A stretch of 64,000 bases of DNA from Hyphomicrobiales bacterium (lineage in GTDB: Bacteria; Pseudomonadota; Alphaproteobacteria; Rhizobiales; Aestuariivirgaceae). This document shows, piece by piece, positions 59,069 to 64,000 of this stretch. The DNA lies in NCBI GenBank assembly GCA_025359265.1, contig JANYHB010000027.1:1-64000 (forward strand), read 5' to 3'. The notes beneath the pieces were generated by a model that had not been told where the DNA came from, did not search any database, and was given only the letters and a program-made list of their open reading frames with translations. The first letter of the stretch is position 1; every line of letters starts with the position of its first letter. Made by a program: the position numbers and the translations under genes.

Positions 59069-60181
59069 TCAGAAATACCCTTCCTGCTTCTTTTTCTCCA
59101 TCGATTGGGAAGCATCCTTGTCAATCACGCGGCCTTGGCGTTCAGATGACGTGGCCACCAGCATTTCTTCAATGATGTCATTGAGTGAAGTTGCTTCTGA
59201 TTCAATGGCCCCGGTTAAAGGATAGCAGCCCAGCGTGCGAAAGCGGATTTTCTTCATCTGGGGCTTTTCACCCGCGTGAAGCCTCATGCGGTTATCATCC
59301 ACCATGATGAGCTGCCCATCGCGCTCAACAACCGGGCGCTCGGCCGCAAAATACAAAGGCACAATTGGAATATTCTCGCGCGCAATATATTGCCAGATGT
59401 CCAGCTCCGTCCAATTTGACAGCGGAAACACGCGAATGCTTTCGCCCTTGTTCTTGCGCGCGTTGTAGAGGTTCCACAATTCCGGCCTTTGATTCTTCGG
59501 GTCCCAACGGTGCTTGGTGTCGCGGAAAGAAAAGATGCGCTCTTTGGCACGGGATTTTTCTTCATCGCGCCGTGCCCCACCAAAAGCTGCATCAAAACCG
59601 TGATTGTCCAGCGCTTGCTTTAGACCATCGGTCTTCATCACTTGCGTGTGCAGCGCCGAGCCATGATCAAACGGGTTGATATTTTTAGCCACACCTTCGG
59701 GGTTAATGTGCACAATCAGCTCCAGCCCCAGCCGCCGTGCCGTTTCATCGCGCATCGCAATCATCTCACGGAATTTCCAACGTGTATCCACATGCAAAAG
59801 CGGGAAGGGCGGCTTGGCCGGATAAAACGCTTTCATGGCCAGATGCAACATCACGGCAGAATCTTTGCCGATGGAATAAAGCATCACCGGCTTTTCACAT
59901 TCGGCGGCCACTTCGCGGATAATGTGGATAGATTCGGCTTCCAGCTTTTGCAGATGGGTGAGGCGGTCGTTTGCGATCATTGGTTTTGCCTTTGGTTTTT
60001 GCGCCGCCATCCAGCCGCGCACTTTGTCCATGGTTCTGGCCGAAGGGCTGCGGCCCTCGCGTAAATCAAACACAAAATTGGGATCAGCGAGAGCGTTTTT
60101 GCCCAAAGCGCTAGGATCTATGCCTGAATTGGCCAAAAATTGTTCAATTTCGCTCAGAAAAATGCTGGAAGTATCACGCAT
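59069..60181 (-). CDS. cysD: Sulfate adenylyltransferase subunit 2 with N-terminal DNA-binding-like domain
   Basis: CysD makes APS from sulfate and ATP with CysN. The canonical enzyme starts at residue 68 here ([20 protein letters not shown], with SIGKDS at 103-108 and [16 protein letters not shown]). Ahead of it are about 60 residues ([20 protein letters not shown], then [30 protein letters not shown]) that resemble small stand-alone HTH-type regulators of alphaproteobacteria, joined by a KPKAKP linker without a stop. The 60181 start is preferred; frames extend to 60301. An ATG at 59980 with AAAGG upstream could also give plain CysD. A palindrome abuts the 60181 start. Confidence 0.9.
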   Translation of the reverse strand: MRDTSSIFLSEIEQFLANSGIDPSALGKNALADPNFVFDLREGRSPSARTMDKVRGWMAAQKPKAKPMIANDRLTHLQKLEAESIHIIREVAAECEKPVMLYSIGKDSAVMLHLAMKAFYPAKPPFPLLHVDTRWKFREMIAMRDETARRLGLELIVHINPEGVAKNINPFDHGSALHTQVMKTDGLKQALDNHGFDAAFGGARRDEEKSRAKERIFSFRDTKHRWDPKNQRPELWNLYNARKNKGESIRVFPLSNWTELDIWQYIARENIPIVPLYFAAERPVVERDGQLIMVDDNRMRLHAGEKPQMKKIRFRTLGCYPLTGAIESEATSLNDIIEEMLVATSSERQGRVIDKDASQSMEKKKQEGYF

Positions 60182-60182
60182 A

Positions 60183-60198
60183 ATAGGAAATTTCCTAT
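60183..60198 (-). promoter_or_regulatory. Perfect palindrome at the cysD start, candidate autoregulatory operator
   Basis: ATAGGAAATTTCCTAT is fully symmetric and ends one base before the ATG at 60181. A TTGACA -35 element lies on the minus strand at 60220-60215, so the palindrome covers the expected -10 region (17-bp spacing puts TAGGAA at -10). It also contains the only RBS-like AGGAAA. Binding by the CysD N-terminal domain is a hypothesis. Confidence 0.55.
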
Positions 60199-60304
60199 CA
60201 TATGATAATTTGAATGTCAAAATCCTATTTGAAATCTCGGTGATATTTAAGATGAGGCCAAATCCAATTCCGGCTAAATGCGGCGCAACAGGAGTTTTCA
60301 TCCG

Positions 60305-61336
60305 ATGAATCGTTGCGTTCTCGCCCTATTTGCCTCTGCCGCATTCGCCACCGCTGGCATGGCGCAAGTGAAGATGGATGGCACCTTTACGGCTGCCAAG
60401 GCCTGTGAAGCGGTGGTGTCGATCAAGAAAGGCACCAATCCAGACAAGGCCGCAATTAATGCTGGCAAGGCCTATCATCTGTTGGGCAAGAATAAAGATG
60501 ATGCCACGCATTATTGGATTGAAGTGCCGGACGCGCAACCAAAACAGCGCTGGGTGGCGGTGGATTGCGGATCAACTGATGGACATGCAGCGATCACCGC
60601 GCCAGCCCCAGCCCCCAAACAAGGCAACGTCGCCGTCAACACACCACAAGGCACCGTAAAACCCAAACCTCAATCTCGCGGTTTTGGCGGCGGCGTGCCT
60701 TACTACGCTTTCGCTTTGTCGTGGGAGCCAACTTTCTGTGAAGCCATGCGCGATAAAGCTGAGTGCAGGGCCGAATCGCCATCTTCCTGGGAAGCGTCAC
60801 ACTTCACATTGCACGGCCTGTGGCCACAACCGCGCCGCAATCAATTCTGTGGTGTTGATCCCAAATTATCGGCCCTTGATGACCAACATCAATGGGACGC
60901 TTTGCCCGAACCGGAATTAAGCCCACAAACTCGCGCTGCCCTCAACATCGCCATGCCCGGCACCCTCTCCAACCTGCAACGCCATGAATGGATCAAACAT
61001 GGCACCTGTTATCCTTCAGGCAACGCCGAACAATACTTCAAAGATGAAATCCGTTTGGAAAATGAAGTGAACGCCTCCGCCGTCCAGCAGCTTTTCGCGC
61101 TCAACATTGGCCGGAACATTTCCGCGCCAGAAATTCGTGCTGCCTTCGACCAATCATTCGGCAAAGGCGCTGGCGATCATGTTCAGGTGGAGTGTGACCG
61201 CAATGGCCGTCTGTCGGGCTTCACAATGAACTTGCGAGGCGACATTCCGGCAGGCACAGATTTGAAAACCTTGCTGGCCGCCGGTGATCCAGCGCAAAAT
61301 AAATGTGATGGCGGAATGGTGGATCCGGTCAGATAA
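60305..61336 (+). CDS. Exported ribonuclease T2-family protein
   Basis: This 343-residue RNase T2 (ATG at 60305, AGGAG upstream) has a signal peptide ([19 protein letters not shown]), so it acts outside the cytoplasm. The catalytic motifs are CAS1 FTLHGLWPQ (His170) and CAS2 [10 protein letters not shown] (His227, Glu228, Lys231, His232). A ~90-residue N-terminal domain ([18 protein letters not shown] and WIEVPDA...RWVAVDCG) and a Pro/Ala linker precede it, larger than a minimal RNase T2. It diverges from cysD. Function is probably periplasmic RNA breakdown. Confidence 0.9.
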   Translation: MNRCVLALFASAAFATAGMAQVKMDGTFTAAKACEAVVSIKKGTNPDKAAINAGKAYHLLGKNKDDATHYWIEVPDAQPKQRWVAVDCGSTDGHAAITAPAPAPKQGNVAVNTPQGTVKPKPQSRGFGGGVPYYAFALSWEPTFCEAMRDKAECRAESPSSWEASHFTLHGLWPQPRRNQFCGVDPKLSALDDQHQWDALPEPELSPQTRAALNIAMPGTLSNLQRHEWIKHGTCYPSGNAEQYFKDEIRLENEVNASAVQQLFALNIGRNISAPEIRAAFDQSFGKGAGDHVQVECDRNGRLSGFTMNLRGDIPAGTDLKTLLAAGDPAQNKCDGGMVDPVR

Positions 61337-62510
61337 TCTCTGCTGCCAGTTCCGCAATGCGCCGAGCCGCTTCGGCAATCTCAGCTTCATCCACAGACAG
61401 GGCCACGCGCAAATGGCCCGCGGCTGATAAACCAAAGCTTTCGCCCGGCATAGTCACAACGTTTTTCTCTCGCAGTAAGCGCAGGGAGAAGGCTTCACCA
61501 GAAAGCCCCGTCTTGCGCACATCCACCATAACAAACATGCCGCCTTCGGGCATGCGCGCCGTCACCTTGTTGCTGCCGCGCAAGCCTTTCAACAAAGCTT
61601 TCGCACGCGCAACATACAGTCTTTGCATCTCTCGGGTTTCTGCGAATTCGTGCGTCAGCGCATAGGCAGTCGCATCCTGCAGAAACTGTGGTGAACCAAA
61701 CAACAGGGTTTCTGAAACTGAAATCACCTTTTCGCAATAGGCCGCAGAAGCCGCAATCCACCCCGCCCGAAAGCCGGGCAGCGCGTGAGATTTTGAAATC
61801 GAAGAGCAAACAATCACTCTCTCTTCCAGTGCCTTGTCAAAAAACGGCGAATAGAATTTCTCGTCGCCATGAATCAAAGTGGCATAAACTTCGTCAGACA
61901 CAATCCACAAATCATGTTTCACCGCCAATGCCGAAATGTCTCTAATCTCAGCCTCGGTAAACACGGCACCGGTGGGATTGCTCGGCGAGTTCAACAATAT
62001 GGCCCGGGTGCGCGGCGTGATGGCGTGTTCGATGCGGGCAACATCCGGATGAAAGCCACGATCTGCATCCAACCTCACCGAAACCGGAATGCCGCCGGGT
62101 GCGGAAATCACGGCTTCGTAAGTAGCATAGTAGGGATCAAGCAATATCACCTCATCATCCGGTTCGATGATGGATAAAAACGCCACCGCCAAAGCCGTTT
62201 GCGTGCCCGGCAAAAACAGAAATTGATCGGGCGCAATCGCGCGCCCCGTTTGCTTCGTATAGTGTTTCGAAAGCGCATCAAGCAAGGGCGCTTCGCCATT
62301 GCCACCGGAATAACGTGTGCGTCCGGCTTGCATTTTCTTGGCGGCAACCTCCAGAATGGCAGGAGCAGGTGGCAAATCCGGCTCACCAATGGAAAGAAAA
62401 ATCAATTTCTCGCCAGCATCGCGCCGTTGTTTGCCCTCAAAATGCACCGCCCATTTATTGGCGGCCAAATTCGCAACGCGGTCTGTTATTTTTGCAAAAC
62501 GCATGATCAC
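61329..62510 (-). CDS. Class I/II aminotransferase (aspartate aminotransferase-like)
   Basis: This 393-residue PLP enzyme of fold type I has SIGEPDLPPAP, YSGGNGEAPLLDAL, the PLP-binding NSPSNPTGAV and DEVYATL, and the PLP Lys in SSISKSHALPGFRAGW with the Arg of the C-terminal GHLRVALS. The short family (AspC-like subgroup Ib) covers aspartate, prephenate and similar transaminases; the substrate is not assigned. It overlaps RNase T2 by 8 bp at the 3' ends and sits 8 bp after the acyl synthetase gene. Confidence 0.85.
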   Translation of the reverse strand: MIMRFAKITDRVANLAANKWAVHFEGKQRRDAGEKLIFLSIGEPDLPPAPAILEVAAKKMQAGRTRYSGGNGEAPLLDALSKHYTKQTGRAIAPDQFLFLPGTQTALAVAFLSIIEPDDEVILLDPYYATYEAVISAPGGIPVSVRLDADRGFHPDVARIEHAITPRTRAILLNSPSNPTGAVFTEAEIRDISALAVKHDLWIVSDEVYATLIHGDEKFYSPFFDKALEERVIVCSSISKSHALPGFRAGWIAASAAYCEKVISVSETLLFGSPQFLQDATAYALTHEFAETREMQRLYVARAKALLKGLRGSNKVTARMPEGGMFVMVDVRKTGLSGEAFSLRLLREKNVVTMPGESFGLSAAGHLRVALSVDEAEIAEAARRIAELAAEII

Positions 62511-62518
62511 TCTTTAAA

Positions 62519-64000
62519 TTACGCTTTAACCTTATCAAGCGCCATGCGCCCAAGGGTTACGTAATCCGTCTTGCCACTTCCCAGAAGGGGCAGTTGTTCA
62601 CATTGTACGATAGTCTTTGGCACCATCAACTCATGGGCACCCTCGCGGCGCAGCGCATCGCCGATCATTTTGCGATCAACCTTCGCCAGCGCAGTGAACA
62701 ACACCAGCTGTTCACCCTTCTTTTTATCCGGCACAGCCACCACCGCTTGCGACACATCGGGGAAAGCCGTTTGTAATTTGGCCTCAATAGCGCCGAGCGA
62801 TATCAACTCGCCCGCAATTTTAGCAAAACGTTTGGCGCGGCCCAAAATGGTGATAAACTTCAAACTGTCTACATCAACAATATCGCCGGTGTCGTGCCAA
62901 CCATCCGGCGGCGCTTCAATCACGCCGGGCGTGTCGGCGCGCAAATAGCCCAGCATCACATTGGGGCCCTTTACAAAAAGTCGCCCGCCTTGTTCAATGC
63001 CAGGCACCGGTTCAATGCGCCACGCTATGCCATCAAACATCTGGCCCACGCTACCCACGCGGTAATGCAGTGGCGTGTTGATGGAAAGGGCGGGCGAGCA
63101 TTCCGTCACCCCATAGCCTTCATAAATGCGCAAGCCGAATTTATCCATCCAGATCTGCCGCGTGTCGGGTTTCAAGCGTTCAGCCCCTGCCACAACCAGG
63201 CGCATGCTGTAAAAATCATAAGGATGCGCCGTTTTTGCATAACCATTCAGAAACGTATCTGTGCCGAACAAAACCGTTGCATCGATATCGTAACAAAGCT
63301 CTGGTATGATTTTATAATGCAGCGGCGATGGATACTGAAAACTGCGAATGCCAGAAAACAGTGGCAGTAATATCCCCGCCAACAATCCAAACGCGTGAAA
63401 CACCGGCAGGGAATTAAACACCACATCATTGGGCGCAAAAGCAATGCGCGCGGCAGCCTGTTGCCAATTCGCATTCAAGTTTCGGTGTGAGAGCACCACG
63501 CCCTTGGGCAAACCCTCAGAGCCCGACGTAAACAGAACAACGGCCGGCAAATGCGCATCTGTCACTGCCCCAGCCCGCTTGGACAACCATCGCGGAAAAT
63601 ATTTGCTGGCTAATCCAAACAGCTTGTCGCGTGTTCCAATCGCAGCCCGCACATCTTCAAGATAGATTATTTTGCAGCCAACACTCAGCAGCTCCACATC
63701 CTTTTGCATTTCCGCCGTCTCAATAAAACGCCGCGAGGTGATTATGGTGCGCACCTGTGCTGCGGTGCAGGCGGCCGCCATGTTCATGGCCCCCGTTGAG
63801 AAATTCAACATCGCCGGAACTTTGCCATGCGCCATCAAACCAAAGAAGGTGAGCGCGCCGGCATTCGCGTTGGGCAACAACACGCCAACATATTTTTCTT
63901 TGCCCGTCAGTGCGGCAAGCTTGCGCCCCAGTACCATGCAACCCATCACCAAGCGGCCATAGGCCAGCGGTTGACGCTGAATATCCTCGATGATCACTTT
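62519..64000 (-). CDS. AMP-forming acyl-CoA/acyl-ACP synthetase, 5' end outside window
   Basis: This ANL-superfamily enzyme, open to the window edge (494 codons), activates a fatty acid as acyl-AMP. Motifs: AMP-binding TSGSEGLPKGVVLSHRN, YEGYGVTECSPALS, and WHDTGDIVDVD; the C-terminal Lys is in GSGKTDY. The region SYP-like LAYGRLVMGCMVLGRKLA and the N-terminal context match the synthetase part of Aas-type acyl-ACP synthetase/2-acylglycerophosphoethanolamine acyltransferases, so an acyltransferase domain may lie upstream, outside the window. Confidence 0.85.
   Translation of the reverse strand, partial: KVIIEDIQRQPLAYGRLVMGCMVLGRKLAALTGKEKYVGVLLPNANAGALTFFGLMAHGKVPAMLNFSTGAMNMAAACTAAQVRTIITSRRFIETAEMQKDVELLSVGCKIIYLEDVRAAIGTRDKLFGLASKYFPRWLSKRAGAVTDAHLPAVVLFTSGSEGLPKGVVLSHRNLNANWQQAAARIAFAPNDVVFNSLPVFHAFGLLAGILLPLFSGIRSFQYPSPLHYKIIPELCYDIDATVLFGTDTFLNGYAKTAHPYDFYSMRLVVAGAERLKPDTRQIWMDKFGLRIYEGYGVTECSPALSINTPLHYRVGSVGQMFDGIAWRIEPVPGIEQGGRLFVKGPNVMLGYLRADTPGVIEAPPDGWHDTGDIVDVDSLKFITILGRAKRFAKIAGELISLGAIEAKLQTAFPDVSQAVVAVPDKKKGEQLVLFTALAKVDRKMIGDALRREGAHELMVPKTIVQCEQLPLLGSGKTDYVTLGRMALDKVKA

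Overview
The window reads as a stretch of alphaproteobacterial chromosome, most likely from the Rhizobiales/Hyphomicrobiales. The evidence is a GcrA cell-cycle regulator beside argD-argF-hslO, rpsT next to dnaA, a class I lysyl-tRNA synthetase, a PodJ-like polar localization protein, a fused CysNC, a choline-type ABC system, and perfect or near-perfect CtrA-type boxes (TTAA-N7-TTAA) upstream of dnaA, gcrA and the podJ-like gene. No rRNA, tRNA, CRISPR array, transposase, integrase or prophage genes were seen.

Layout. 1-4.0 kb: 5' part of prfC (RF3), glk-pncA, and an aldehyde dehydrogenase. 4.1-11.1 kb: replication block dnaA-dnaN-recF-gyrB (minus strand), a 0.6 kb control region, and rpsT. 11.3-13.9 kb: mannose-6-phosphate isomerase-like cupin, a ROK sugar kinase, then a small accessory stretch (higBA and an orphan gene). 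13.9-18.1 kb: a Gfo/Idh/MocA oxidoreductase diverging from a choXWV choline uptake operon. 18.1-26.5 kb: one minus-strand operon for nucleoside uptake and salvage (BMP-type binding protein, ABC ATPase, two permeases, cdd, purine nucleoside phosphorylase, deoA, deoB). 26.6-28.8 kb: a second accessory stretch (ArsR regulator, YciI-like protein, AHSA1/SRPBCC protein). 28.8-37.4 kb: lysK, a dienelactone hydrolase-like protein, then a DinG-like helicase, Lhr-like helicase and PdeM nuclease operon. 37.4-46.1 kb: podJ-like gene, nudC, xylBA plus a third TIM-barrel gene, and yccF. 46.1-50.0 kb: argD-argF-hslO and gcrA. 50.0-56.9 kb: methyltransferase, a shrunken paiB, CocE-type hydrolase, esterase, rpe, gap. 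57.0-64.0 kb: cysD-cysNC, an exported RNase T2, an aminotransferase, and an acyl-CoA/ACP synthetase cut by the window end.

The main unusual signals are these. (1) CysD carries about 60 extra N-terminal residues that look like a stand-alone small DNA-binding protein, and a perfect 16-bp palindrome sits directly against that start codon, suggesting a sulfate-activating enzyme that also regulates its own operon. (2) Both accessory modules lie beyond the 3' end of a housekeeping gene, and in each case a second, diverged copy of that gene's 3' end lies on the far side of the module: the ROK kinase tail beyond higBA, and the lysK tail (with a frameshift) beyond arsR-yciI-AHSA1. The latter module is also bracketed by two copies of a palindromic element of about 36-38 bp. 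(3) A paiB-type gene has lost its middle in frame but kept both ends. (4) A long palindromic intergenic repeat with perfect 27-bp outer arms sits between cysD and cysNC.

All functional calls come from reading motifs and gene order; no database search was possible. Start codons were adjusted where a Shine-Dalgarno sequence or family length argued for it.
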